From NCBI GenBank assembly GCA_037045645.1, contig JBAOIH010000002.1, positions 1 to 64,000 on the forward strand: DNA of 64,000 bases, in the 5' to 3' direction. A model generated the notes under the pieces. That model did no database searches. It was given only the letters and a program-made list of their open reading frames with translations, and was not told the origin of the DNA. The position numbers were made by a program, and so were the translations under genes. Below are positions 9,344-18,327 of the stretch, piece by piece. Within the stretch, counting starts at the first letter, position 1, and each line of letters opens with the position of its first letter. The stretch is from Nocardioides sp. Its GTDB lineage: Bacteria; Actinomycetota; Actinomycetes; Propionibacteriales; Nocardioidaceae.

Positions 9344-10534
9344 ATGGGTAGGCCAAGAACCCCGATTGGCACGTTCGGGGAGATTGAGTTCACCAAGCTG
9401 CCGAACGGCACCGTGCGGGCGCGCACCAGATTCCGTGACCACGACGGGCAGTTGCGTCGCATCGAGGCGAGTGCTGACACGCAGAGGCGGGCCGAGCACC
9501 GCTTGAAGGAGAAGTTGGCCACCCGCCGTGGATACTCCGCGGGCTTCGGAGAACTCACCCCGGACAGCTCGTTCGGCCAACTGGTCGAGGTGTGGCTTGA
9601 GGACCTCGATCTTGAGGGAAAGCTGGCCGAGAGCACGCGTGCCCTTTACGAGCGGAACATGCGCCAACTTGTGATGCCGGCCTTCGAGAACCTCCTGCTT
9701 CGCGAGGTCTCCGTCCGCAGAGTTGACCAGTTCATCAAGCGCCTTGCAGCGGCGAAGAGCTACAGCACCGCCAAGCAGGCTAGGACCGTGCTGAGCCTCG
9801 CGCTCGGCCTGGCTGTTCGGTACGACGCCCTGCGCGAGAACCCGGTCCGGGAGACCGCACGACTCCACAAGCCGCCGTCGCAGACGATGGCGTTGACGTT
9901 GGATCAGGTCGAGGCGATCCGCCGGGCCACGCGCAGTTGGCGCCGCGCTCCAGGCACGCCTGGACCGCCGCCGGATGGCCAGTTGGAGCAGATCATCGAG
10001 GTCATGCTCGGCACGTCTGCGCGGATCGGTGAGGTGCTGGCGATCCGCCGCTGCGACGTCGACGTCACGGTGTCGCCGGCGACGGTGCGTATCTGCGGGA
10101 CGATCGTGTCGCCGGCGGGGAAGCCGACCCATCGGCAGGCCCATCCGAAGACTCAGAAGTCGACCCGGGTGGTGTCGGTTCCCGGGTTCGTGGCCGAGGT
10201 GCTGCGCCAGCGCCTGGTGGCCGTCGACTCTTCGAACCCGGAGCAACTGATCTTCATCACGCGCAACGGGACGCCGCTGACGACGAACAACATTCGTCGG
10301 CGCCTGCGTGCGGTGCTCTCGGAGGCTGGCATCGAGGGCGTGACTCCGCACGCGTTCCGTCGGACGGTGGCCACGGTGCTTGATCGGGCCAGCGGTCCGG
10401 ATCTGGCAGCAGAGCTTTTGGGCCACACGTCGTCGAAGATCACGAAGGAGCACTACATCCAGCCCGATGAGGCGGTGGACCCGGTGACAGCCGAGATCTT
10501 GGAGTCGCTGGCGCCGCGAAGGGCCAACGAATAG
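9344..10534 (+). CDS. int: ICE tyrosine integrase
   Basis: A 396-residue phage-type tyrosine recombinase. The N-terminal arm-binding region (about 15-65, with RTRFRDHDGQLRRIEA) is followed by a SAM-like core-binding domain (SFGQLVEVWLEDL onwards) and the catalytic domain. Catalytic residues visible are Arg in LGTSARIGEVLAIR, Lys in the HPKTQKSTRVV turn, HAFRR (box II), LGHTSSKIT and the nucleophile Tyr in KEHYIQ. It lies next to excisionase and tRNA-fMet, and is therefore the enzyme that integrates the ICE at that gene. No frameshift is visible here. Confidence 0.93.
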   Translation: MGRPRTPIGTFGEIEFTKLPNGTVRARTRFRDHDGQLRRIEASADTQRRAEHRLKEKLATRRGYSAGFGELTPDSSFGQLVEVWLEDLDLEGKLAESTRALYERNMRQLVMPAFENLLLREVSVRRVDQFIKRLAAAKSYSTAKQARTVLSLALGLAVRYDALRENPVRETARLHKPPSQTMALTLDQVEAIRRATRSWRRAPGTPGPPPDGQLEQIIEVMLGTSARIGEVLAIRRCDVDVTVSPATVRICGTIVSPAGKPTHRQAHPKTQKSTRVVSVPGFVAEVLRQRLVAVDSSNPEQLIFITRNGTPLTTNNIRRRLRAVLSEAGIEGVTPHAFRRTVATVLDRASGPDLAAELLGHTSSKITKEHYIQPDEAVDPVTAEILESLAPRRANE

Positions 10535-10537
10535 ACG

Positions 10538-10555
10538 CGACCGATGGAACGGTCG
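10538..10555. terminator. Short hairpin between convergent genes
   Basis: CGACCG (10538-10543) and CGGTCG (10550-10555) form a six-base stem with an ATGGAA loop, in the 25-bp gap between the convergent integrase gene and the leftward transfer operon. There is no T-run, so termination is only a suggestion from position. Confidence 0.35.
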
Positions 10556-10559
10556 ACCT

Positions 10560-11873
10560 TCACATTCCGGGGACGTCCAGGGGATTCCTTGATGGCGGCC
10601 GATGGATCAGCGCGGCGTGGAGGTCGGCTCGTGCAGCCCCCGGGCCAGCCTGGGTGATGTCGGGCCGTGGCTGGAGTCGGTTCCTGACGGTCTCGACGAG
10701 CTCGCGGTTGGCCGTGCGGTCGACGGGGACGAATCGTTCGCGGACGGGTGCGATGAGGCCGCCACTGCCTTCGACGAGGCGGGGGAGCGTGACGCGTTGG
10801 AAGAAGACCTGCCGGTCGATTCCTTGCTCGATGACGTCGACGATGCGGCGGTCGAGGCGGTCGAACAGCAGTTGGAAGCCACCGAGGGAGCGGGGTTCCA
10901 CGATGGTGTCGTTGGGCAACTCCCGGATCCGGCTGACCGCGTTGGCGCCTTCGGCGGCGGCGTACCCGCCTTTGCCGACGCGGCCGCCGATGGGGCGGAA
11001 GAAGCGTTGGAGGTCGGCGTACGTGTCGGCGCGGGTGTTCCAGCGGTCGGCGAGCCGGGCGTCGATCCGGGTCGCGTAGGGCACCAGGTGGCGGGAGAGA
11101 AGTCGCTGGGAGTCGATGACGTAGCGGAGGTTGGTGGCGTTGGGGAACGCCTTCATCCGTACGACGAGGTTGTGTTCGGCCTGGAGGACGCCGAGGATCC
11201 CCGGCTTGGCCAGGCCGCCGATGAGCTTGGTGCTGGGTCGCCAGCCGAGTCGGTCGACGCTGTAGTCCGGCTGCCCGAGGCTTACGTCGAGCGCGGTGGC
11301 GAGTGCTGCCCAGCCGAGTCGCGCGCTCTGTGCGAGCGGTTCCCAGCCGGGGGTGTTGCGGTAGCGCTGGTCGAGGATCACCAGCGTCTGGACGATGGCC
11401 GCGACGTCACCGACGAGGGCCTGGGCCTGCGCGGTCGTCATGGTGGACACGATCTCGGGGGCGGTGTCGTGCTCAGCCAGGGCGGCCGCGCGGGCGGCGC
11501 CGCGCCACAGCTCGACCACGGGGTGATCAGCTGACGTGGTCAACAGTTCGAGACTGGCGGGCCTCTCGGTCGACTCCGTGACGGCGAGGTCGACCGCCCG
11601 GGCCAGTTCGGTGGCGGGCGTCGTACCGTCGCCACGCGAGCCCGCGGCCCGGAACGGGTTCGGTTGCGCGGGTGCTTGGTTGGTGAACGTCAGTGGCGCG
11701 GTCGAGTGCAGGGCTTGGCGGCACCAGACCAGGACGGTCTGTCGGTACTGGCGCATCTGTACGCCGAGCTCGGCCCGGTCGCTGAGGGTGCCACCCAGGC
11801 GCTGTTGGACGCGGTGTTGGCGCAGCAAGGCTGCGAGCTCTCGTCGCATGACGGCGCCGTTCTCGGCGTACAT
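10560..11873 (-). CDS. ICE-associated protein of unknown function
   Basis: A 437-residue soluble protein with no recognised domain. It starts at ATG 11873, overlapping the upstream stop as ATGA. The N-terminus (MYAENGAVMRRELAALLRQH) is helical, and the rest is alanine/leucine/arginine-rich helix throughout, with a conserved-looking middle (FRPIGGRVGKGGYAAAEGAN). It is the last gene of the leftward transfer operon and converges on the integrase gene. A DNA-processing or accessory transfer role is possible from position; the sequence itself does not show one. Confidence 0.6.
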   Translation of the reverse strand: MYAENGAVMRRELAALLRQHRVQQRLGGTLSDRAELGVQMRQYRQTVLVWCRQALHSTAPLTFTNQAPAQPNPFRAAGSRGDGTTPATELARAVDLAVTESTERPASLELLTTSADHPVVELWRGAARAAALAEHDTAPEIVSTMTTAQAQALVGDVAAIVQTLVILDQRYRNTPGWEPLAQSARLGWAALATALDVSLGQPDYSVDRLGWRPSTKLIGGLAKPGILGVLQAEHNLVVRMKAFPNATNLRYVIDSQRLLSRHLVPYATRIDARLADRWNTRADTYADLQRFFRPIGGRVGKGGYAAAEGANAVSRIRELPNDTIVEPRSLGGFQLLFDRLDRRIVDVIEQGIDRQVFFQRVTLPRLVEGSGGLIAPVRERFVPVDRTANRELVETVRNRLQPRPDITQAGPGAARADLHAALIHRPPSRNPLDVPGM

Positions 11874-12172
11874 CAGGAGCAGTCCTGGTCGTAGGCCGCC
11901 GAGAGGTTCCACAGCAGCAACTCGACTTGGAGTGGGTCGACGCCGTGGGTCTTGAGCTCCTCGAGCGCGGCGGCGGCGACGTCGTACTGGATCGCTCGGT
12001 CCTGGGTCACCGCGTCGAGGTAGACATCGGGGGACTCGTCGCAGTGGATCCGGTCGAGATCGATGAGGACGTGCTCGTAGGCCGAGGCCGCGTCGTCGTT
12101 GCTCGCCTCGTCCGCGAGCGCGGCCAGGTATGTGCGTGCCTCGGCCAGGGTGTGTGCGTGCCGCAGGTGCAT
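11873..12172 (-). CDS. Small acidic ICE protein, unknown function
   Basis: A 99-residue acidic, helical protein (MHLRHAHTLAEARTYLAALA). Its TGA overlaps the ATG of the following 437-residue protein gene, so the two are coupled and may work together. No motif is recognised. The upstream gap to the next gene (12173-12288) is 116 bp and holds no convincing promoter that I can see. Confidence 0.6.
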   Translation of the reverse strand: MHLRHAHTLAEARTYLAALADEASNDDAASAYEHVLIDLDRIHCDESPDVYLDAVTQDRAIQYDVAAAALEELKTHGVDPLQVELLLWNLSAAYDQDCS

Positions 12173-12288
12173 GGTCGCTCCTTCGTCGGTGGTGGTTCGA
12201 CGGTCCGCCTAGCGGCCCGATCTGCCTCGCCGGGCGTGCTGTCCTGTGGACAGCGGTGGCCGCCTGGTGGGCGTAAGGGCTGTTCGGG

Positions 12289-12798
12289 TCAGCCCACGAG
12301 TTGCCGGTTCACCAGTGCCTCGACGTGCCGGCGTCGCCTGACGTCGTCGCGTACGACGTCTTCGAAGTCGGCTGCGCGGTCGCGGATCTCGACCTCGCCG
12401 GTGGCCGGTTCGGCTGGTTCGCCGGGCCAGGTCGTCTGGCGGGTGGGCCGGTCGCGGTCGAGTCGGGTGCCGCAGGCGGCGACCCAGTCGCGCAACCGGT
12501 GGCGGGCGTCTGCGAAGTCCCGCATCCACGCGATCGGTGCTGAGGGGGACGAGGTCTCGTCGTAGCAGGCCAGGAAATGGGTGTGCAGGGCGGAGAGTTC
12601 CCAGATCAGCTCGTCGTGGCGATGCCAGTACGGCGGGACGATCGCGGGGGAGAGCCCGAACGTGGTCTTGAGCCAGTGGACGAAGGCGTCGAGGTCGCGC
12701 CACTCGGCTTCGGCCTGCTCGGCGTCGAGCAGGTTCCAGTTGACCGGGCCGGGCGGCTCGTCCCGGACCGCCGCCAAGGGTCGGGAGCCGGTGGCCAT
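12289..12798 (-). CDS. DUF4913-like conserved ICE protein
   Basis: A 169-residue protein resembling the actinobacterial mobile-element family DUF4913: the core runs WLKTTFGLSPAIVPPYWHRH, then DELIWELSALHTHFLACY, then a WMRDFADARHRLRDWV helix. The family matching is from remembered pattern (tryptophan/histidine spacing) and is not certain. ATG 12798 lies seven bases after the ssb stop. In other elements such proteins sit next to replication or transfer genes; function unknown. Confidence 0.55.
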   Translation of the reverse strand: MATGSRPLAAVRDEPPGPVNWNLLDAEQAEAEWRDLDAFVHWLKTTFGLSPAIVPPYWHRHDELIWELSALHTHFLACYDETSSPSAPIAWMRDFADARHRLRDWVAACGTRLDRDRPTRQTTWPGEPAEPATGEVEIRDRAADFEDVVRDDVRRRRHVEALVNRQLVG

Positions 12799-12805
12799 GG
12801 TCGGG

Positions 12806-13225
12806 TCAGAACCCGATCGCGGGGTTCGGCTGCTCCGGGGCCGGTGCCGGAGGTGCGGGTGCCAGCCGGCGGCGCTGGACCTCGTAGGCCGTCCGGCTGA
12901 CGTTGTGGCCGATCTTGCGGGCCACGAACTCTTCCTTGATCACGCTCGGTTCGCCGGGCCGCTCGACCTCGTACTCGTGGACGTAGCCGCTGGCGACGAA
13001 GGAGTCGCCCTTGCGGAACCGGGCGTACAGCTCGCGTGCGGTGCTCTCGAAGGCGACCATGTCGTGGAAGGTCGGGTCGAGCTTGGTGAAGTCGCCGTTG
13101 ACTTCCTTGCGCCACTGCTCGACACCGACGCGGAGCCGGACGTACTCGGCGCCCGCGGTGGTGAAGTGCAGGTCGGGATCGGATGCGATGAAGCCGGCCA
13201 GGCTCATCTGGGTGGGGATGGACAT
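12806..13225 (-). CDS. ssb: Single-stranded DNA-binding protein (OB fold)
   Basis: A 139-residue SSB-type protein. OB-fold features are QMSLAGFIASDPDLHFT, VRLRVGVEQWRK, FHDMVAFESTARELYARFRKGD and SFVASGYVHEYEV. ATG 13225 is chosen because AGGAGG precedes it at good spacing; an upstream ATG at 13297 has no such site. The C-terminus is proline-rich (PAPPAPAPEQPNP) and ends AIGF rather than the classical acidic DDDIPF tip, so it may not recruit the usual host partners. It probably coats transferred single strands. Confidence 0.85.
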   Translation of the reverse strand: MSIPTQMSLAGFIASDPDLHFTTAGAEYVRLRVGVEQWRKEVNGDFTKLDPTFHDMVAFESTARELYARFRKGDSFVASGYVHEYEVERPGEPSVIKEEFVARKIGHNVSRTAYEVQRRRLAPAPPAPAPEQPNPAIGF

Positions 13226-13398
13226 GCTGCCTCCTGAGCGCCCTGACGGCTCTGGGGACGAGCCGCTCTTGGCATATAGGTGCGCTCTGGTAGCCATGAC
13301 CGAGTCTTTGCGTCAAAGGCGGCGGTAAGACATAGGTCTCACTGGTCAACCTCATTCTGTCAACCGCGAGAGAGCAGCTCGTACCCGTCCCGATGTCG
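13226..13398. other. Intergenic gap between ssb operon and two-component cargo
   Basis: This 173-bp stretch separates ssb from the convergently arranged end of the response-regulator gene. It contains TGTCAA boxes (minus-strand TTGACA at about 13356-13361) that could be part of the ssb promoter, but I find no well-spaced -10 partner. No gene or repeat is supported here. Confidence 0.4.
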
Positions 13399-14050
13399 CT
13401 ATCCACGCAGATAGGCGAGCACGGCCGCGACCCGGCGGTCCGTATCGTCCCCGAGGTCAAGCTTGGCGAAGATGCTGCCAACGTGCTTGCGCACGGCGGC
13501 TTCGCTCACGAATAAGACCTCGGCGATCGAACTGTTCGTACGGCCTTCCGCCATCAACCCCAACACTTCGCGCTCGCGCGGGGTCAGTGCGGCCAGTGGT
13601 CCGTCATCGCCGCGTCGCGCGAGAAGCTGACGTACGACTTCGGGATCGACGACCGTCTCCCCGTCGACCACCTGATCGAGGCTGGCAAGGAAGTCAGCGA
13701 CCCGGCCGACGCGGTCCTTGAGCAGATAGCCGAGCCCGGCATCGCCGGCCGACTCCATGAGCGCCGGCACATAGGCATCAGCGACATACTGCGACAGGAC
13801 CAGGATCGGCAGCGACGGGAAGTCCTCACGGATCTCGGCCGCCGCCCGCAGACCTTCATCGGAGTGACCGGGCGGCATACGTACGTCCGTGATCACGACA
13901 TCAGGCGGATCGGCGCGTACGGCCGCGACCAGATCTTCAGCATTCTCAGCGCTGGCAACAACCTCGTGGCCGGCGCCGACAAGGAGGGCGACCAGGCCTT
14001 CGCGCAAGAGGGCGGAGTCCTCGGCCAGCACAATTCTCAGAGTGCGCCAT
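13399..14050 (-). CDS. NarL/LuxR-type response regulator (start region frameshifted)
   Basis: A receiver domain followed by a LuxR helix-turn-helix, about 216 residues. The receiver has the acidic pair in RIVLAEDSALL, the phospho-acceptor Asp in PPDVVITDVRMPP and the switch Lys in LLKDRVGR. The C-terminal domain has LTPREREVLGLMAEG and AEVLFVSEAAVRKHV. The receiver frame has no sensible start codon near its expected N-terminus; ATG at 14050 (ATG GCG) is one base out of register, so an extra base between 14041 and 14050 is likely. It partners the adjacent histidine kinase and probably controls the divergent ABC exporter through the palindrome at 15313. Confidence 0.85.
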
Positions 14051-15259
14051 TTGCCACGGGCACTCCATCCGCACGAGGGTAGGCCCGCCGGTCGGGCTCG
14101 ACACATTCAGCGTGCCACCCAACGCGTCGAGCCGGGTGACCAACCCAGAGAGTCCCGAGCCGGTGCCGCTCGCGGCGCCGCCCTGACCATCGTCGGTGAC
14201 GACGACCACCAACGTGTCGTCGTTCCTCCACGCCTGCACCGACGCCGACACCGCATGAGCGTGCTTTGCGACATTGGCGAGGGCTTCGCTGACCACGAAG
14301 TACGCCGCCGCTTCGATCTGGGGTGCCGGACGCTCGGGGATGGCGATGTCGACCCGCACGGGTATTGGCATCCGATCGGCGACCTCGCTGGTTGCCGCGG
14401 CAAGACCCAGATCCGTCAGAACGCGCGGGTGCACACCGCGTACGACTTCACGCAGATCCGCGAGGGCTGCTTCGGCTTCGCTGTGCGCCTGTCGTACGAG
14501 CTCGAGTCCCGGTCCGTCGGCGACGTCGAGCTCAGCGCGACCCAGCAGCATCGTCAGCGCGACCATGCGCTGCTGAACCCCGTCGTGGAGGTCCCGCTCT
14601 ATCCGCTTGCGCTCGGTCTCGAACGCATCGACGAGTTGCAGGCGAGACTGGCGGAGCTCCGAGACGTGCGCCTCGAGCTCCTCCTCGCGGGGACTCAGCA
14701 GGATCTGCGCAAGAGACGACTGTCCCGCGGCGAGCGCCGTCAGGATGTAGCAGCCGAGAACGAACGAGATCGGTGTCGCGATCAGGGCGAACGGCAAAGC
14801 TTCGCCCGCCGTGTCGAAGGTCCACCCGAACATATCCACGGTGTCGACATTCGCGATGAGCGGCGAGAACAGGCTGACTACGAAAGACGTGAAGACCATG
14901 GCGACCACGATCAGGTCGACCAGCCACAGTGCAAGCGTGAGAAGGACGACATATCCAAGAGCTCGCCAGGATGCCGACCCGGGAACTGCCTCTGCCCCGT
15001 CGAGCTGCATGATGCCGAGACGCGCACGTTCGCGCTTGGCAACCCAGCCGGCGAACCTCCGCACAAAGCCGAGGATGAAGAAGCCAACAACGATCACGAG
15101 GGTGACGACTCCGACCCCGAGGATCACGAGAATCGCGATGAGCGACGCTACCCCGACAAGCGCGGTTGTCAGCAAGTAGGCGAGCGAGCGCCACGGCCAG
15201 GCTGAGGTGATGAACCGAAAAGGGTTGCCTCCCAGGGCAGACCACACCGATCGATTCAT
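14037..15259 (-). CDS. Membrane sensor histidine kinase (HisKA_3 type)
   Basis: A NarL-system kinase of about 405 residues. The N-terminal 210 residues contain four hydrophobic segments forming a putative membrane sensor domain (first pair SLAYLLTTALVGVASLIAIL and VVTLVIVVGFFILGFV). The dimerisation box has the phospho-histidine in ERKRIERDLHDGVQQRMVAL, and the ATPase has SEALANVAKHA and DDGQGGA with GSGLSGL. The raw frame runs on to 13946 over the regulator; a one-base shift near 14060 would stop it at 14037-14039, overlapping the regulator start as expected. Paired with the ABC genes opposite, this is a sensing and export cargo module. Confidence 0.85.
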
Positions 15260-15312
15260 TCAGCCAGCCTAGGGCCGAGGCGGCTGTCTGGTCTGCGTAC
15301 GAAGCACTACTT

Positions 15313-15338
15313 CTGGGGTAGCGCTAGCGCTACCCCAG
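15313..15338. promoter_or_regulatory. Perfect 26-bp palindrome, probable response-regulator operator
   Basis: CTGGGGTAGCGCT is followed directly by its exact reverse complement, with no spacer. It lies in the 123-bp gap between the divergent histidine kinase (start 15259) and ABC ATPase (start 15383) genes, 45 bp before the latter. LuxR-family regulators bind two-fold symmetric sites of this size, so the adjacent regulator is the natural candidate ligand. No T-run follows, which argues against a terminator. Confidence 0.75.
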
Positions 15339-15382
15339 TTCGGGCGTGCAGGCCAGAGACTCCACGAGGCGATTTCGAAACC

Positions 15383-16159
15383 ATGGAGTCATCGACAATT
15401 CTCAGCCCGTACGAGTTTGCGACCGCACCGGTTGCAACCAAGGCCGTGACACTCGACGGCGTCACCAAGACCTACAAGTCGAAAGCCGGAAAGGTCGACG
15501 CTCTCGCGGGTGTCACCCACTCCTTCCCCTCATCGACCTTCACCGCCGTGATGGGCGCCTCCGGATCAGGCAAGTCCACCCTGTTGCAGGTCGCTGCCGG
15601 CCTCGACCGCCCATCCAGGGGCAACGTCTTGATCGGAGGCACCGAGCTGGGCAAGCTCAGCGAAGTCGAGCTGACCAAGCTTCGTCGCACCACGATGGGC
15701 TTCGTCTTCCAGTCCTACAACCTGCTCCCCGCGCTGACGGTGTTCGACAACGTCGCGCTGCCGTTGCGGCTCGCTGGCAAGCACCCGAACAAGGCGCAGA
15801 TCATTGCCGCCCTCAAAGAGGTCGGACTCGAGGGTCTGCATCGCCGTCGTCCCGCCGAGCTGTCCGGCGGACAACAACAGCGTGTCTCGATCGCGCGTGC
15901 TCTGATCGGCAAGCCGGAGGTCGTCTTCGCAGACGAGCCGACCGGCGCCCTGGATCGTCAGACCAGCCGCCAGGTGCTTGAGCTATTGCGCAGTGTCGTC
16001 AACGAGCAGGGGCAGACCATCGTGATGGTCACCCACGATCCGCTCGCCGCCTCGTACGCTCACTCGGTCCTGTTCCTTGCTGACGGCCAGATCGTTGGAC
16101 ACCTCGAACGTGGCACCCCAGCGCAGATCGCCCAGAAGATGAATGAGCTCGAAAGATGA
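15383..16159 (+). CDS. ABC transporter ATPase (MacB/LolD/Bce type)
   Basis: A 258-residue nucleotide-binding subunit of a type-VII (FtsX/MacB-like) ABC transporter. Walker A is GASGSGKST (about 56-64), the Q-loop is in FVFQSYNLLPALTVFDNV, the signature is LSGGQQQRVSIARAL, Walker B is VVFADEPTGALD and the switch histidine is in VMVTHDPLAAS. The last residues overlap the permease start as ATGA (16156-16159). The nearby kinase-regulator pair suggests induction by an antimicrobial or envelope signal, as in BceRS-BceAB systems; this is inference. Confidence 0.93.
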   Translation: MESSTILSPYEFATAPVATKAVTLDGVTKTYKSKAGKVDALAGVTHSFPSSTFTAVMGASGSGKSTLLQVAAGLDRPSRGNVLIGGTELGKLSEVELTKLRRTTMGFVFQSYNLLPALTVFDNVALPLRLAGKHPNKAQIIAALKEVGLEGLHRRRPAELSGGQQQRVSIARALIGKPEVVFADEPTGALDRQTSRQVLELLRSVVNEQGQTIVMVTHDPLAASYAHSVLFLADGQIVGHLERGTPAQIAQKMNELER

Positions 16160-18075
16160 TGCTCCTTGATCTGAGTCGTCACACCGTGCGCCGCAACATT
16201 GCCCCGTATGTGGGGTCCTTCGTGGCCCTGTTCCTCGGTGTCACCCTGATCGGCCTCACGGTCGAGATGATCATGTCCGCCAACAGGTATGGCGCAACGC
16301 TCGGCGCAAGCGACATGGAAGGCATGCTGCAGGTCAACGACCTGCTGTCGATGTTCGGCGTCATGTCCGGGTTCTCGGGGTTCATGGCGATCTTCGTCGT
16401 GGCGAGCACGTTCTCGTTCGTTGTGTCGTCCCGTCAACGTGAGCTCGGCCAGCTGCGGCTGGTCGGGGCAACCCCTCGGCAGGTGCGGCGGATGATCCTG
16501 GGCGAGTCGTTGATCGTCGCGGCCGCCGCCTCCGTTGCAGGCAGCCTGCTCGCGCATCTGTTGACGCCGGCCGCGCTCTGGCTCACGCACAACCGCGGTC
16601 TCACACCCGCAGGGCTCGAGACGCCGCCCTGGTGGTCAGGGCTTGTCATTGCCGCCCCGATCGGCTTGTTCGTGGCACTTCTGGGCGCACGTGCCGCCTC
16701 CAAGCGTGCCTCGAAGATCTCACCAATCGACGCCATGCGCGAGTCTGCTGTTGACGGTCGTCGGCTCGGTTTCTTGCGCATCATGACGGGTCTGTGCTTC
16801 CTGACCAGCTCGATCGCGATGCTTGTGATGATGGGTGCCTCGACCGGCATCCTTTCGATGCTGCTCGGCATCTTCGTCCCGGAGATGCTCGTCATCTCCG
16901 CAGTCTGCTTCGGGCCGGTGCTGTTTCCGGCGCTGGCCAAGCTGATCGCCTGGCCGTTCGCCAAGCGCGACATCGCGATCCGGATGGCTCGCGACAATGT
17001 CGCGGCTGCCGGCAAGCAGACAGCATCGTTGGCAGCGCCGACCCTGGCGATCTCCGCCATTGCCGGTTCGCTGATCCTCACGCTGGGTATCGGTGCGGAT
17101 TTCGACAACGCGATCAACAAGCAGCAACTCGCAGCGCCGATCGTCGTCACGACGAACGGCGACGCTGATGTGGCGACGATCCTCGATGAGTCCGATGACG
17201 TACGTACAGCTGACACCGTCCTTCCCATCTCGTTGACGACATACGGATCCGAGGGCGAGCGGGAACTTCAGGAGGCTGAAGGCGTCGACGTCGCGAACGC
17301 GGCAACAGCTCGTACGTTGACCGCCAAGAAGGGCGATCTCGACGACCTCCAGGGCAACACCGTGGCGATGTCCGACGAATTCATCATGGACTCGGGCTTC
17401 CACATGGGCCAGGCCGTCAAGGTCACGCTCGATGATGGCAAGCCGATCAGGCTCAAGATCGTCGCCGTCACTCATGCGGCACCAACGTTGCAGGCGGATA
17501 TCCTCGTGCCAGCCGACCTGGCTCGTCAGCACGGAGCTCATGAAGTCGACCGTGTCTACGTCATTCCTAATGACGGCGTCTCGATCTCGGACGTCAAGCA
17601 AGATCTTGCCGGCACCGACGCCACAGTCGACACGAAGGCAGCCTGGATCGATGCCGCCGACAAGGAGATCCGCCGCAACAACCAGCTCTCCTTGTGGGTG
17701 CTGCTTGGACCCGCAGGCATCTACGCAGCGATGGCGATCGCCAACACGCTGCTGATGGGCAGCATCCGCCGTAGGCGCGAACTGGTGTCGACAACGCTGA
17801 TCGGCGCGACCAAGCAACAGCGCGCAAGATGGTGCTCTGGGAGTCGGCGATCGTCACGTGTGCCGCACTGGCACTCGGCGGAGCGATCACAGCGACAGTC
17901 GGAATTCTGATCAGTCGCGGGCTCGGGAGCTGGCCTGGAGGGCATGCCGGTCCACGTCCCGTGGGGCAGCCTCGGGCTGATCGGTGCGGTCTGCCTTGTG
18001 ATCGCGGCAGTCGCCGCGTGGGCTCCAACGCCGAGGATGTTGAAGAACATCCACCCGTCGCAAGCGGCTGAGTAG
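16156..18075 (+). CDS. FtsX/MacB-like ABC permease (two apparent frameshifts near the C-terminus)
   Basis: About 639 residues. The N-terminal FtsX domain has a first TM at VGSFVALFLGVTLIGLTVE and more at FMAIFVVASTFSFVVSSRQRELGQLRLVGATPRQ, the last part being the coupling loop for the ATPase. A large extracytoplasmic domain lies at about 310-510, and the second FtsX domain starts at LSLWVLLGPAGIYAAMAIANT. Near 17822 one base seems missing, and near 17930 one is extra; with both corrected the protein ends MLKNIHPSQAAE with TAG at 18073-18075. Uncorrected it would lose its last membrane helices. Confidence 0.85.
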
Positions 18076-18327
18076 CGTCCCGATTCTCTGGCACCGTAGC
18101 CAAACGGTCCGAGGGTGTCACAGGCCAGCTCGGACTACGTCGTGCAAGCCTGCCAAGCCCGCATGCGTTCACCTACTGACCCGCGAACGCTCCCATCGTG
18201 AGCGCTTTCGGAATGTCATGGCGTCGCCATACGACCCCGTTTTGTCGGTGCGCCGCGCTTTTCGGACACGCCCATTCTGGGCGAACTGCCGCGCAGCAGG
18301 CGGAGCCATGACGCTCATGTTCACCGA
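18076..18327. other. Intergenic gap between ABC cargo and coupling-protein gene
   Basis: A 252-bp gap between two convergent genes. I see no convincing open frame, RNA gene or strong hairpin. It marks the right border of the two-component/ABC cargo block that separates ssb from the coupling-protein gene. Confidence 0.4.

Noticed and set aside
13399..15259. A hybrid kinase-regulator fusion
   Set aside because: The kinase frame runs into the regulator region only in a non-matching frame; one-base corrections give two overlapping separate genes, the normal layout.
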